Part shown: positions 26,396 through 35,184 of the stretch, piece after piece
Layout: each line of letters starts with the position of its first letter
Numbering within the stretch: the stretch's first letter is position 1
Origin: JAGRKR01 sp041397725
GTDB taxonomy: Bacteria; Pseudomonadota; Alphaproteobacteria; Rhizobiales; Hyphomicrobiaceae
DNA length: 64,000 bases
Reading direction: 5' to 3'
NCBI GenBank assembly: GCA_041397725.1
Contig: JAWKVZ010000001.1
Coordinates: 620,001 to 684,000, forward strand
The notes under the pieces: generated by a model
Told to the model about the DNA's origin: nothing
The model's input: only the letters and a program-made list of their open reading frames with translations
Databases searched by the model: none
Made by a program: the position numbers and the translations under genes

Positions 26396-27379
26396 CTAAG
26401 CGCGCGCCAGGGTCACGCAAACGGTGTCCACGATATCGCTCACGCTGGCGCCACGCGACAAGTCCGATACCGGCCGGGCGAAGCCTTGCAGAAACGGCCC
26501 GATTGCCTTCGCGCCGGCCAGGTACTGCGTCAGCTTGTAGCCGATATTGCCGGCATCGAGGTCGGGGAAGACGAGAACGTTCGCTGCGCCGCCCACGACG
26601 GAGGGCGTCTTGAGTTTCTTGGCCGCGACCGCCGGCGCCAGGGCGGCATCGGCCTGCATCTCGCCGTCGACCGCGAGGGCGGGCGCCCGCTCGCGAACCA
26701 GCGCCAGCGCAGCACGCACCTTGTCCACGTGAGGGTGCGTGGCACTGCCGTGCGTCGAGAAGGACAGCAGCGCGACCTTTGGCTCGACGCCGAGCAGCGC
26801 GCGCGCACTCTCTGCCGAGGCGATGGCGATGTCCGCGAGCTCGTCGGCCGTCGGGTCGGCGTTGACGGCGCAATCGGCGAAGACCAGCGTACGCGCGCCC
26901 GCGCCATCCTGCCCCGGCACGATCATGAGGAAGAAGCTCGACGGCGTGGCGATGCCCGGAGCCGGCCCGATGGTCATCAGACCGGCCTCGATCACGCGCC
27001 GCGTCGGATTGGCGACACCGGCGACCATGGCCGACGCCTCGCTCGCCGCCACGATCGCGCCGGCGAAATAGAGCGGCTTGCGCAACAGACGCTCGGCCAT
27101 CTTCGCGGACATGCGCTCGCGGCTCTCCGCCAGCCGGGTTGCATAGCCCGGCACGGCCGTATCCGTCGCCGGGTCCCTGACCGCGATCCCCGCGATGGAG
27201 AGCCCGGCCGCCACGGCAGCCGCCGCGACCTCGCTCGGCGCACCGACCAGGATCGGCACGGCCAATTCCTCCCGCACGAGCACGCCCGCCGCCTCCAGAA
27301 CGCGCGGGTCGTTCGCCTCCGGCAGCACGACGGCGCGCTGTCGCCCGCGAATGATCGTTTTGCAGTCGTCGAGGATCAT
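26396..27379 (-). CDS. pta: phosphate acetyltransferase (Pta/phosphotransbutyrylase family)
   Basis: Transfers acetyl from acetyl-CoA to phosphate, giving acetyl phosphate. It has 327 residues from the ATG at 27379 (MILDDCKTIIRGRQRAVVLPE), the short single-domain form without the N-terminal regulatory DRTGG domain. RAVVLPEANDPRVLEAA at the start and MVAGVANPTRRVIEAGL, ALLSFSTHGSA and ANVLVFPDLDAGNIGYKL later fit the family. No ackA gene lies next to it. The phosphotransbutyrylase alternative cannot be fully excluded. It is divergent from citrate synthase. Confidence 0.88.
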   Translation of the reverse strand: MILDDCKTIIRGRQRAVVLPEANDPRVLEAAGVLVREELAVPILVGAPSEVAAAAVAAGLSIAGIAVRDPATDTAVPGYATRLAESRERMSAKMAERLLRKPLYFAGAIVAASEASAMVAGVANPTRRVIEAGLMTIGPAPGIATPSSFFLMIVPGQDGAGARTLVFADCAVNADPTADELADIAIASAESARALLGVEPKVALLSFSTHGSATHPHVDKVRAALALVRERAPALAVDGEMQADAALAPAVAAKKLKTPSVVGGAANVLVFPDLDAGNIGYKLTQYLAGAKAIGPFLQGFARPVSDLSRGASVSDIVDTVCVTLARA

Positions 27380-27490
27380 GCTCGTCGTCCCAACCTGATC
27401 GTGCCCCCGGCACCCCTTCGCCGCCAAGTCCGGGCGACGCCACCACGTCATTAGCAATTGCAGCCCCGAGAAGACAAGGAAGCCACGCCG

Positions 27491-28636
27491 ATGACCACGA
27501 ACGAACCCACCATCAAGATCTACCGCGGGCTCAAGGACGTCTACTTCGAGCGTTCGGAGACGACCTTCATCGACGGCAAGGTGGGCGAGCTACGCTATCG
27601 CGGCTATTCGATCCACGACCTCGCCGAGAATTCGAGCTTCGAGGAGACGGGCTATCTGCTCCTGCACGGCGAACTGCCGACCAGAAGTCAACTCGATGCC
27701 TTCGACGCCGAGCTCAAGGCCGCGCGCAAGCTGCCGGCCGCCGTGCTCGACATCATCCGCACGATCAAGACGGCGCATCCGATGGACGTGCTGCGCACCG
27801 CCGTCTCGGCACTCGCCGCCTTCGACCCGCAGGTCAGCGACAACAGCCGCGAGGCGACCATCGCCAAAGGCGTGCGGCTCACCTCGCAGGTTCCGATGAT
27901 CGTCGCCGCTCTCGATCGCATCCGCAACGGCCTCAAGCCGATCGAGGCCGACCCGGCGCTCGGTCATGCCGCCAACTTCCTCTGGATGCTCAAGGGCGAG
28001 GTTCCCAGCGAGAACGCCGCCGCCCTCTTCGACAAGGACCTCGTGCTGCATGCCGAGCACGGCTCCAACGCCTCGTCGTTCACGGCCCGCGTCGTCATCG
28101 GCACCGACGCCAACATCCATGCCGCCGTCACCGCCGCCATCGCCGCGCTGTCCGGCCCCGCCCACGGTGGCGCGGCCGAGGACGTCATGAAGATGGCGCT
28201 GGAGATCGGCGAGCCCGCCAACGTGCCGGCTTTCGTCAAGCGCAAGCGGGCGGCCAAGGAGCCGATCACCGGCTTCGGTCACCGCGTCTATCGCGCAGAG
28301 GATCCGCGGGCACGCCATATGCGCGAAGGCGTCAAGCAGCTGAGCCAGGAGATGGGCCAGCCGAAGTGGTACGAGATCCTTGAGGCGCTGGTGAAGGAGA
28401 TGGCGCCGTATGCCCGGCACGGCGTCAACGTCAACGTCGATTTCTATTCGGGCGCCATCTATTACCTGCACGAGATCCCGAATGACCTGTTCGTGCCCAT
28501 CTTCGCCATCGGTCGCGTACCGGGCTGGACGGTGCAGGTGCTCGAGCAGCTCGCCAACAACATCCTGATCCGGCCGCTGACGCTCTACAACGGGCCGGAG
28601 CCCCGCCCCTACGTCGCCATCGCGAAGCGGGGCTGA
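27491..28636 (+). CDS. citrate synthase (short, type I; methylcitrate synthase possible)
   Basis: Condenses acetyl-CoA and oxaloacetate (or propionyl-CoA, if a methylcitrate synthase). It has 381 residues, the short form resembling Bacillus-type or PrpC enzymes rather than the long NADH-sensitive alphaproteobacterial GltA. Catalytic residues are visible in GPAHGGAAEDV, ITGFGHRVYR and NVNVDFYSGAIY. The ATG at 27491 follows GACAAGGAAG. The nearby MmgE/PrpD gene (2 kb away) makes methylcitrate chemistry worth considering. A strong terminator follows. Confidence 0.9.
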   Translation: MTTNEPTIKIYRGLKDVYFERSETTFIDGKVGELRYRGYSIHDLAENSSFEETGYLLLHGELPTRSQLDAFDAELKAARKLPAAVLDIIRTIKTAHPMDVLRTAVSALAAFDPQVSDNSREATIAKGVRLTSQVPMIVAALDRIRNGLKPIEADPALGHAANFLWMLKGEVPSENAAALFDKDLVLHAEHGSNASSFTARVVIGTDANIHAAVTAAIAALSGPAHGGAAEDVMKMALEIGEPANVPAFVKRKRAAKEPITGFGHRVYRAEDPRARHMREGVKQLSQEMGQPKWYEILEALVKEMAPYARHGVNVNVDFYSGAIYYLHEIPNDLFVPIFAIGRVPGWTVQVLEQLANNILIRPLTLYNGPEPRPYVAIAKRG

Positions 28637-28693
28637 GCCGGCGGTTTCGCTGGACCGGCCAGCCTGGTCCGGTCCCGCCAGCGTGGCCCCAGA

Positions 28694-28741
28694 TGACGCA
28701 CGCCCGCCGAGCATCCCTGCCGGCGGGCGTCGTCAGTTTTT
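28694..28741 (+). terminator. rho-independent terminator of citrate synthase
   Basis: ACGCCCGCCG / CGGCGGGCGT (28700-28709, 28721-28730), extended by TGACG/CGTCA around a one-base bulge, with loop 28710-28720. GTTTTTC follows. A second, smaller stem (GGACCGG/CCGGTCC, 28652-28675) precedes it. Confidence 0.85.
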
Positions 28742-28776
28742 CATCACTACGGCAAGGCCGCAGGCGTTCCCGCGCG

Positions 28777-29241
28777 CTACCAGCCGCGACGGCACTGCCA
28801 GTAGCGACGCCACCAGTAGCGGCTGCCGGTTCGAATGGCGCGCCGCTTCAGCCAGTAGCAGCTGTCGCCGTAATAATACGACGGCCCGTCGTAGTAGTAA
28901 TACGGAACCGCCGGAGCGAAGTAGAGACCGCGAGACCGGTAGCGCCCGCGCGGGCCGAAGTGCCGAGGACCACGCGCGAACGGCACCACCCGGCGCGGGC
29001 CAGGACCGACGCGAAGCCGCGGACCGACCATGCGAGGCGCCCGAAACCCAGGGCCGCCGATGCGCGGGCCACTCATGCGCGGACCGCGTGCGGTAGGCCC
29101 GCCACGGCGCGCGACGGGCGTCGCAAGCCGGTCCACGGTCGGAGCCGACAGTCCCGGTGCGGCGGGCGCTGCCGAAGCCGGCGCCGCCGAAAGCCAGCCA
29201 ACCGCCATGACGGCGGCGACTGCCATACGTCTCATGCTCAT
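28777..29241 (-). CDS. secreted Arg/Gly/Pro-rich protein with Tyr/Trp-rich C-terminus
   Basis: 154 residues from the ATG at 29241 (GGAGG 8 bases before it). It has a signal peptide with cleavage after PASA (about residue 24), then a low-complexity region of repeated RGP, GPR and GPRI elements. The C-terminal block has PYYYYDGPSYYY and CYWLKRRAIRTGSRYWWRRY. Similar C-terminal blocks recur in small secreted proteins of Rhizobiales with no known role. The mature protein is strongly basic. Its terminator on the minus strand is not obvious. Confidence 0.75.
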   Translation of the reverse strand: MSMRRMAVAAVMAVGWLSAAPASAAPAAPGLSAPTVDRLATPVARRGGPTARGPRMSGPRIGGPGFRAPRMVGPRLRVGPGPRRVVPFARGPRHFGPRGRYRSRGLYFAPAVPYYYYDGPSYYYGDSCYWLKRRAIRTGSRYWWRRYWQCRRGW

Positions 29242-29468
29242 TGTCCATTCCTCCGTGAGCAACGACCGAACGGTAGCAGCTTCCCCGGCGGCATCCCGTC
29301 ACGAATAGTTATATGGTGCATGACGGCGACCATAAGGCATTGACCTAACACAATATCAGTGAACGCACTACGCGTCTTCCGTGCACTTCCCCACTTCGTC
29401 GCGGCTTGTCTGGCCGACCGACATGGGTTTTGCTGGATCCGACGGCCCGCACAGAGGAGCCCACGCGC

Positions 29469-30053
29469 ATGAGACTGCGCCGCCAGCGATCCCATCTGGT
29501 GATCATCGACGTGCAGGAAAACCTGGCGCCGCACGTCGCGAACGCTGCGCGCGTCGTCGCGCATTGCCGGCGCCTCATCACTTACGCGCGCCGCCTCGAC
29601 ATTCCCGTCACACTCACGGAGCATTATCCGAAGGGGCTCGGCGTCACCGTGGCTCCCGTAAGGGAGGCGGCGGGTCCCCAGGCGATCCGGCTGGCGAAGA
29701 TCGAATTCTCGTGCGTCCTCAATGCCGAGCTCCGCGAACGCTTTCATAGCCTGCGCGGCAATCAAGGGCGGGATCAACTCGTCGTCGCCGGCATGGAGGC
29801 ACACGTCTGTGTCGGCCAGACCGTGCTCGACCTTCTCGATGACGGCTTCCGCGTCAGCGTCGTCGGCGATGGCGTGGGCTCGCGCTCGCCGGAAGACCGC
29901 GCCATCGCGCTCGCGCGCATGGCGAAGTCGGGTGCCGATATCGTCAGCCAGGAGATGGTGGCATTCGAATGGCTGGAACGGGCGGGCACGCCCGAGTTTC
30001 GCGACCTCATCCCGCTCATCAAGGCGGCGAGCGAGGAGCGCGACGAGAGCTAG
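29469..30053 (+). CDS. isochorismatase-family cysteine hydrolase
   Basis: 194 residues from the ATG at 29469, after AGAGGAG. The triad of the family is visible: Asp14 in VIIDVQE, Lys77 in RLAKIEFSC and Cys114 in AHVCVGQT. This fits the YcaC/nicotinamidase-related branch, with hydrolysis of an amide-like substrate that is not identified. A GST gene lies 111 bases further on, with its own promoter. Confidence 0.87.
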   Translation: MRLRRQRSHLVIIDVQENLAPHVANAARVVAHCRRLITYARRLDIPVTLTEHYPKGLGVTVAPVREAAGPQAIRLAKIEFSCVLNAELRERFHSLRGNQGRDQLVVAGMEAHVCVGQTVLDLLDDGFRVSVVGDGVGSRSPEDRAIALARMAKSGADIVSQEMVAFEWLERAGTPEFRDLIPLIKAASEERDES

Positions 30054-30117
30054 CCCGGCAGGCCGCAACGTGATCAGCACGCACGTCACACGCCGGCGCG
30101 CATCGCTGCGGTATTCG

Positions 30118-30126
30118 TGATATACT
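30118..30126 (+). promoter_or_regulatory. extended -10 promoter of the GST gene
   Basis: TG-A-TATACT, an extended -10 element, predicts a start about 32 bases before the ATG at 30165. There is no good -35 match, which extended -10 promoters tolerate. Confidence 0.5.
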
Positions 30127-30164
30127 GTCAGTGTTCGACGATCACAGCCTTGGGATACCTCGAT

Positions 30165-30791
30165 ATGCTGAAGATTTACGGCCGAGCCAACTCGATCAAT
30201 GTCCGCAAAGTGCTGTGGCTCTGCGATGAGATTGGATTGAGCTACACACGCGAGGACTGGGGCCGCGGCTTCCGCGCCACGAGCGAGCCGGAGTTCCTGG
30301 CGCTCAATCCAATGGGGCTTGTTCCCGTCATCGACGACGAGGGCTTCCTGCTCCGCGAATCCAATGCCATCGTCCGCTATCTCGCCTCGAAGTACGGCTA
30401 TGCGGAGATCTATCCGAACGATCTCAAGCAGCGCGCCATCATCGAGCAATGGATGGATTGGGGCGCGGCCGAGTTCGTGCTGCCCCAGCGCGGCGCGTTC
30501 CTCGGCGGCTTCATCAAGGTCGAGCCGTGGACGACGCCATGGTTCGTCGAGGCGGCGCAGAAAGACTTCAACCGCCTGATGACCCTGCTCGATGCGCACC
30601 TCAAGGCGTCCGGCAAGGCCTTCGTCGCTGGCGACGCCTTCACCGTCGCCGATATCCCGGTCGGGCTCGTCGTCAATCGCTGGTACACGCTCGAGCTGGA
30701 GCGCCCGACCTTGCCGTCGCTTGCCGCCTATTACGACAAGCTCTCCCAGCGCCCGGCCTATCAGACCCACGGGCGCAACGGCGCGCCCTGA
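30165..30791 (+). CDS. glutathione S-transferase family protein
   Basis: 208 residues, two-domain GST. The thioredoxin-like N-terminal domain begins MLKIYGRANSINVRKVLWLC, with Ser26-type catalytic region SINVRKV, and the cis-Pro loop GLVPVIDDEGFLLRESNAI (quoted VPVIDD, ESNAI) contacts glutathione. The helical C-terminal domain has AFTVADIPVGLVVNRW. The start is the ATG at 30165, not the in-frame ATG at 30117, because the former opens the conserved strand and lies downstream of the promoter. Confidence 0.88.
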   Translation: MLKIYGRANSINVRKVLWLCDEIGLSYTREDWGRGFRATSEPEFLALNPMGLVPVIDDEGFLLRESNAIVRYLASKYGYAEIYPNDLKQRAIIEQWMDWGAAEFVLPQRGAFLGGFIKVEPWTTPWFVEAAQKDFNRLMTLLDAHLKASGKAFVAGDAFTVADIPVGLVVNRWYTLELERPTLPSLAAYYDKLSQRPAYQTHGRNGAP

Positions 30792-30886
30792 GAGCGCAGA
30801 CGCGGCGCGACGTGGTGCAGCCGGCCGAGCCGCCGCCACAATTCTGACCGATGAAGGCGCGATCGAGACCGTATGGAGGTGAGCCG

Positions 30887-31486
30887 ATGCCGAGCCGTCG
30901 CCACGCCACCGCGATCGACCTGCAAATGACGCGTCGTCCGTGGACCGCCGCCACCATCGCCGCGGGCGCGCTCGCCTGCGCGTTCGTTGCCAGCCCCACG
31001 CGCGCGGACTCGCGCATCCCCCTGTGCATCGCGTGCAGCGGCCCCGATGCCGTCTATCACTGCGTCATTGGCAGCGAAGGCGCGCCGCTGGCCGACGATG
31101 CGACGCGGCTGCGCTGTGTCACCGAAATCGCCCGCGCCGGCGGACATCAGAGCTGCAGTGTCCGACGCGGATCGCAGGCGGCCTGCAGCGAGACCGCACG
31201 CGCGTTCGTACTGACCGCCCCGCAGCAGACACTCGCTCCCACACCCGCACCACAAGCCAGGCCCGCCCCTCCTCTGCCCGGTCCGCCACGGGACCCCGCT
31301 GCCCCACCGGCCGACGCGGCGGCAAGGAAGCAGCCTCCCGCCACGGTCGAGGAACTGGCGCGGCAGTCCGGCAAGACGCTCGGCAAGAGCGTGGAGCGGC
31401 AGCTCGACAACACCGGCAAGACGGTCGGCAGCGCCGTCAAGAAGACCTGGGATTGCGTGGCGAGCTTCTTCAGCAAGTGCCAATAG
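30887..31486 (+). CDS. secreted Cys-containing protein of unknown function
   Basis: 199 residues from the ATG at 30887 with a strong ribosome-binding site (GGAGGTGAG). A signal peptide runs to about residue 40 (cleavage after TRA). The mature part opens with a Cys-rich domain (LCIACSGPD, YHCVIG, LRCVTE, QSCSV, AACSE; seven cysteines), followed by a Pro/Ala-rich linker (about 105-140) and a helical C-terminus ending DCVASFFSKCQ. Disulfides are likely in the periplasm. The family was not recognised. Confidence 0.7.
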   Translation: MPSRRHATAIDLQMTRRPWTAATIAAGALACAFVASPTRADSRIPLCIACSGPDAVYHCVIGSEGAPLADDATRLRCVTEIARAGGHQSCSVRRGSQAACSETARAFVLTAPQQTLAPTPAPQARPAPPLPGPPRDPAAPPADAAARKQPPATVEELARQSGKTLGKSVERQLDNTGKTVGSAVKKTWDCVASFFSKCQ

Positions 31487-31757
31487 CACTTTCCCCCGTG
31501 GCGACTGGCGCGGCAGAGCCCGGCGTGAGCCCGAACGTGCGAACGTCGCGGCCAAGGCCAGGGCATGCGGGAGCCCCGACGGCGGCTGACGCTGATGGCG
31601 CCGCAGTCCCGGCAACGATGAGCCGACATCGCGTGAAACCACGCACGAGCCCGGCGCAACGCCGGCGAAGGGCGGCTCGCGTGTGTGCGTGAGAGAGCAA
31701 AACGCTCAGGCGGGCGATCGCGCCACCGTCAGGTGGGCGACCGGCGCGCGTGTCACG

Positions 31758-32198
31758 TCAGGCGGGGGGAGCACCCTCGGCCTCTGCAGCGGCCTGCTCG
31801 GCGGCGTGACGCTCCTTGTCCTCGCGCCCCTTGGCCGTGGGATCGCGATCGACGAGCTCGATCACTGCACGTGGTGCAGCGTCGCCATAGCGGAAGCCGG
31901 CCTTGAGCACGCGGGTGTAGCCGCCAGCGCGATCCTTGTAGCGGGGACCCAGCACGCCGAAGAGCTTGGCCACCATCTCATCGTCGCGCATACGCGCGGC
32001 CGCCAGACGGCGAGAATTGAGATCGCCACGCTTGGCCAGCGTGATCAGCTTCTCCATGACGCGCTTCAGGTCTTTCGCCTTGTAGAGCGTCGTCACGATC
32101 TGCTCGTGGCGGACGAGAGAGGCGGCCATGTTCGCGAACATCGCCTGACGATGGCCGCTGTCCCGGCTGAAGCGCCGGCCGATCTTCCTGTGTCGCAT
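31758..32198 (-). CDS. rplQ: 50S ribosomal protein L17
   Basis: Large-subunit protein near the exit tunnel, 146 residues. The core MRHRKIGRRFSRDSGHRQAM and TTLYKAKDLKRVMEKLITLA is standard. The acidic/Ala-rich C-terminal tail of about 25 residues is typical of alphaproteobacteria. It is the last gene of the alpha-type run after rpoA. I see only weak hairpins downstream, with no clear T-run. Confidence 0.96.
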   Translation of the reverse strand: MRHRKIGRRFSRDSGHRQAMFANMAASLVRHEQIVTTLYKAKDLKRVMEKLITLAKRGDLNSRRLAAARMRDDEMVAKLFGVLGPRYKDRAGGYTRVLKAGFRYGDAAPRAVIELVDRDPTAKGREDKERHAAEQAAAEAEGAPPA

Positions 32199-32338
32199 CG
32201 CAGTTTCCTTTCATTGTTCCCGGGGAGGTTCTTCGGCCTCACCTCGGTCGCCTGTTGGCCGTCACGCACTTGGCGAGGACGGCACGGGTGGGCGTGAGCC
32301 CGGCCCTGCCGCCGCCACCGCCGCCGCGGACGGCACGA

Positions 32339-33358
32339 TCAGTACTGATCCTCGAAGCGCTTGGCCAGGTCCTCGACGTTGTCGGGCGGCCAGTTCGGGA
32401 CTTCCATGCCGAGGTGCAGCCCCATACCGGCGAGCACCTCTTTGATCTCGTTCAGGGACTTGCGCCCGAAGTTCGGCGTGCGCAACATCTCGGCCTCGGT
32501 CTTCTGAATGAGATCGCCGATGTAGACGATGTTGTCGTTCTTCAGGCAGTTCGCCGAGCGAACGGACAGCTCGAGCTCGTCCACCTTCTTGAGCAGCGCG
32601 GCCGGGAACGGCAGCTCGGACGTGAACGCCCGCTCCTCCGTGGCCTTCTTCGGCTCCTCGAAGTTGACGAAGATCGAAAGCTGGTCCTGCAGGATGCGCG
32701 CAGCCAGCGCCACCGCGTCCTCGGCGCGCACCGAGCCGTCCGTCTCGACCGTCAGGATGAGCTTGTCGTAATCGAGGATCTGTCCCTCGCGCGTATTCTC
32801 GACGCGGTAGGACACCTTCTTGACGGGGCTGTAGAGGCTGTCGACCGGAATGAGGCCGATCGGCGCGTCGTCAGGTCGGTTGCGGTCGGCGGGCACATAG
32901 CCCTTGCCCATGGAGGCCGCGAACTCCATGTGGATCGAGGCGCCCTGATCCAGCGTGCAGATGGGATGGTTGGGATTGAGGATCTCGATGTCGGAGCCGG
33001 CCTCGATGTCGCCGGCCCGCGCCACGCCCGGACCTTCCTTCTTGAGAACCATGCGCTTCACGCCATCCGAATGGATGCGCAGCGCGATCTCCTTGATGTT
33101 CAGGACGATGTTGGTCACGTCCTCGCGCACGCCGGGGATCGACGAGAATTCGTGCAAAACGCTGTCGATATGCACGCTATTGATCGCCGCTCCCTGGAGC
33201 GACGACAGCAGGACGCGGCGCAGGGCGTTTCCGAGCGTCATGCCGAAGCCACGCTCGAGCGGCTCGGCAATGAGGGTCACGACCCGATCCCGCTCGCGCC
33301 CGGCGGCTACCTCGAGCTTGGCGGGCTTGATGAGATCTTGCCAATTCTTCTGCAACAC
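32339..33358 (-). CDS. rpoA: DNA-directed RNA polymerase subunit alpha
   Basis: 339 residues, the typical alphaproteobacterial length. The N-terminal assembly domain (GFGMTLGNALRRVLLSSLQG) and the C-terminal DNA/activator-binding domain (LELSVRSANCLKNDNIVYIG, FGRKSLNEIKEVL) are intact. It partners RpoB and RpoC, encoded 20-30 kb away in this window. It lies between rpsK (113 bases upstream) and rplQ. Confidence 0.98.
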   Translation of the reverse strand: MLQKNWQDLIKPAKLEVAAGRERDRVVTLIAEPLERGFGMTLGNALRRVLLSSLQGAAINSVHIDSVLHEFSSIPGVREDVTNIVLNIKEIALRIHSDGVKRMVLKKEGPGVARAGDIEAGSDIEILNPNHPICTLDQGASIHMEFAASMGKGYVPADRNRPDDAPIGLIPVDSLYSPVKKVSYRVENTREGQILDYDKLILTVETDGSVRAEDAVALAARILQDQLSIFVNFEEPKKATEERAFTSELPFPAALLKKVDELELSVRSANCLKNDNIVYIGDLIQKTEAEMLRTPNFGRKSLNEIKEVLAGMGLHLGMEVPNWPPDNVEDLAKRFEDQY

Positions 33359-33470
33359 GATGAGTCACCTCTGGCGTCAGCCCGGGCCGGGCATCCGTCG
33401 CCCCCGGGCTTCGTTCATGGCACGAGCAGAGGGCGGCACGGCCCCTCCGCGGCACGTGAGCAGCCGTGCG

Positions 33471-33863
33471 TCAGACGCGACGGCGCTTGCGGGGACGGCA
33501 TCCGTTGTGCGGGATGGGAGACACGTCCCGGATGGCGGTGATCTGGAAGCCGACGCTCTGCAGCGCCCGCAGCGCCGACTCGCGCCCGGAGCCCGGACCG
33601 CAGACCTCGACTTCGAGGATCTTCATGCCGTGCTCCATGGCCTTCTTGCCGGCATCCTCGGCCGCCATCTGAGCGGCATAGGGGGTCGACTTGCGCGAGC
33701 CCTTGAACCCCATCGTGCCGGCCGACGACCAGGCGATCGCGTTGCCCTGCGCGTCGGTGATCGTAATCATGGTGTTGTTGAAGCTCGCATTCACGTGGGC
33801 GACGCCGGACGAGATGTTCTTCTTCTCGCGCCGACGCACCTTGGTACGCTGTTCTTTGGTCAT
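33471..33863 (-). CDS. rpsK: 30S ribosomal protein S11
   Basis: Platform protein of the small subunit, 130 residues from the ATG at 33863. The frame extends 12 codons further without an RBS. HVNASFNNTMITITDAQGN and CGPGSGRESALRALQ are conserved, and it ends PHNGCRPRKRRRV with the basic tail. It lies 60 bases after rpsM. Confidence 0.97.
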   Translation of the reverse strand: MTKEQRTKVRRREKKNISSGVAHVNASFNNTMITITDAQGNAIAWSSAGTMGFKGSRKSTPYAAQMAAEDAGKKAMEHGMKILEVEVCGPGSGRESALRALQSVGFQITAIRDVSPIPHNGCRPRKRRRV

Positions 33864-33923
33864 AGTGAAAGCTCCCGGCCCCCTCGAAGAGGGCTGCAAA
33901 CGACCCTGCGCAGCGGCAGAGGA

Positions 33924-34292
33924 CTATTTCTTCCTGGCGGCGATCGGCTTGGCAGGGCCCTTGCGGGTCCGCGCATTCGTGTGGGTGCGCTGCCCGCGCA
34001 CCGGCAGACCGCGGCGATGCCTCAAGCCGCGATAGCAACCGAGGTCCATCAGCCGCTTGATATTCATGGCCACCTCGCGGCGCAGATCGCCCTCGACCAC
34101 GAAATCGCGGTCGATGGTCTCGCGGATTTGCAGCACCTCGGCGTCGGTCAACTCGTTGACGCGACGCTCGGCAGGGATGCTCACGCGCTCGCAAATCTGC
34201 TTTGCGAATTTGGGTCCGATGCCATGAATGTACGTCAAAGCCACAATGACGCGCTTGTTCGTCGGTATGTTCACGCCAGCAATGCGGGCCAC
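33924..34292 (-). CDS. rpsM: 30S ribosomal protein S13
   Basis: Head protein that contacts P-site tRNA, 122 residues. MARIAGVNIPTNKRVIVAL at the start and GLRHRRGLPVRGQRTHTNAR at the end are standard; the basic tail reaches tRNA. It is first of the rpsM-rpsK-rpoA-rplQ run. A candidate promoter lies about 145 bases upstream, between it and adk. Confidence 0.97.
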   Translation of the reverse strand: MARIAGVNIPTNKRVIVALTYIHGIGPKFAKQICERVSIPAERRVNELTDAEVLQIRETIDRDFVVEGDLRREVAMNIKRLMDLGCYRGLRHRRGLPVRGQRTHTNARTRKGPAKPIAARKK

Positions 34293-34434
34293 GTCAGTCT
34301 CCTCGATGTACCGTGCAGGCGACCATACCGCATGGCGGCCAAGCAGCGGCTAAGCGTCAAACGCGATCAGATCGGCAGCCGGCAGCATTGGCGGCCGGAA
34401 CCGATCTGCGAGTTGTTCGGTATTCAAAGAGCAC

Positions 34435-34463
34435 TCTTTAACGGAGCGCTCTCCTTGCGTCAA
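34435..34463 (-). promoter_or_regulatory. candidate promoter of rpsM-rpsK-rpoA-rplQ
   Basis: TTGACG (34463-34458), 17-base spacer, TAAAGA (34440-34435). An imperfect hairpin, GAGCACTC/GGAGCGCTC with one mismatch, overlaps the spacer and -10. It could instead terminate adk transcripts (TTTG follows). The two readings are not exclusive. Confidence 0.45.
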
Positions 34464-34527
34464 CGGGGCACACCCTTATTTTGCGTCGATATGCCGCACA
34501 GGCCTATTGACATATGCGCCACATGGC

Positions 34528-35184
34528 TCAAGCCGCCACCTGGTCCAGTACGGTGTCGATCTGGGAGGCAACCACCTCGATGGTCGCCATTCCGTCGACC
34601 GACCGCAGCGTGCCCTTGCAGAAATAGTAGCCGATCAGCGGCGCCGTCTCCCGGTAATAGGCGAGCAGGCGCGTGCGGACCGTTTCGGCGTTGTCGTCGG
34701 CACGACGGATGAACTCCGTGCCGCCGCACACGTCACAGACGCCGAACTGCTTGGGCTGCTTGAAGCGATCATGGTAGCCGGCATGGCACTTGGCACAGGT
34801 GAAACGGCCGACGATGCGCTCGACAAGTTGGTTGTAGTCGACCTTGAGCTCGACCACGACGTCCATCTGCTTCCCCTTCTCGGCGAGAAGCTTGTCGAGT
34901 GCCGCGGCCTGCTGCAGCGTGCGCGGAAAGCCATCGAGGATGAAACCGCCCTGGCAATCCTCCTGGTCGATGCGGTCGGAGATGATCTTGACCACCACCT
35001 CGTCGGCGACGAGTTCGCCCCGCTCCATGATCCGCTTGGCCCGCCAGCCGACCTCGGTGCCCGCCTCGGCTGCCTCTCGGAGCATTTCACCCGTCGAGAG
35101 CTGCACGAGACCGCGCTTCTCCGCGATCTCCTGCGCCTGCGTACCTTTGCCGGACCCTGGCGGCCCCAGCAGGATGAGGTTCAT
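34528..35184 (-). CDS. adk: adenylate kinase (zinc-LID form)
   Basis: Interconverts ATP + AMP and 2 ADP, 218 residues. The P-loop is GPPGSGKGTQ at residues 7-16, the AMP site is around LSTGEMLR, and FPRTLQQ follows. The LID domain has a four-cysteine zinc site (Cys130, Cys133, Cys150, Cys153), as in Gram-positive and some alphaproteobacterial enzymes and unlike E. coli Adk. It overlaps the stop of secY by four bases, so the two are coupled. Confidence 0.97.
   Translation of the reverse strand: MNLILLGPPGSGKGTQAQEIAEKRGLVQLSTGEMLREAAEAGTEVGWRAKRIMERGELVADEVVVKIISDRIDQEDCQGGFILDGFPRTLQQAAALDKLLAEKGKQMDVVVELKVDYNQLVERIVGRFTCAKCHAGYHDRFKQPKQFGVCDVCGGTEFIRRADDNAETVRTRLLAYYRETAPLIGYYFCKGTLRSVDGMATIEVVASQIDTVLDQVAA

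Noticed and set aside
26097..26399. Possible 100-residue gene between the small orphan gene and pta
   Set aside because: It overlaps two terminators and has no RBS or recognisable domain.
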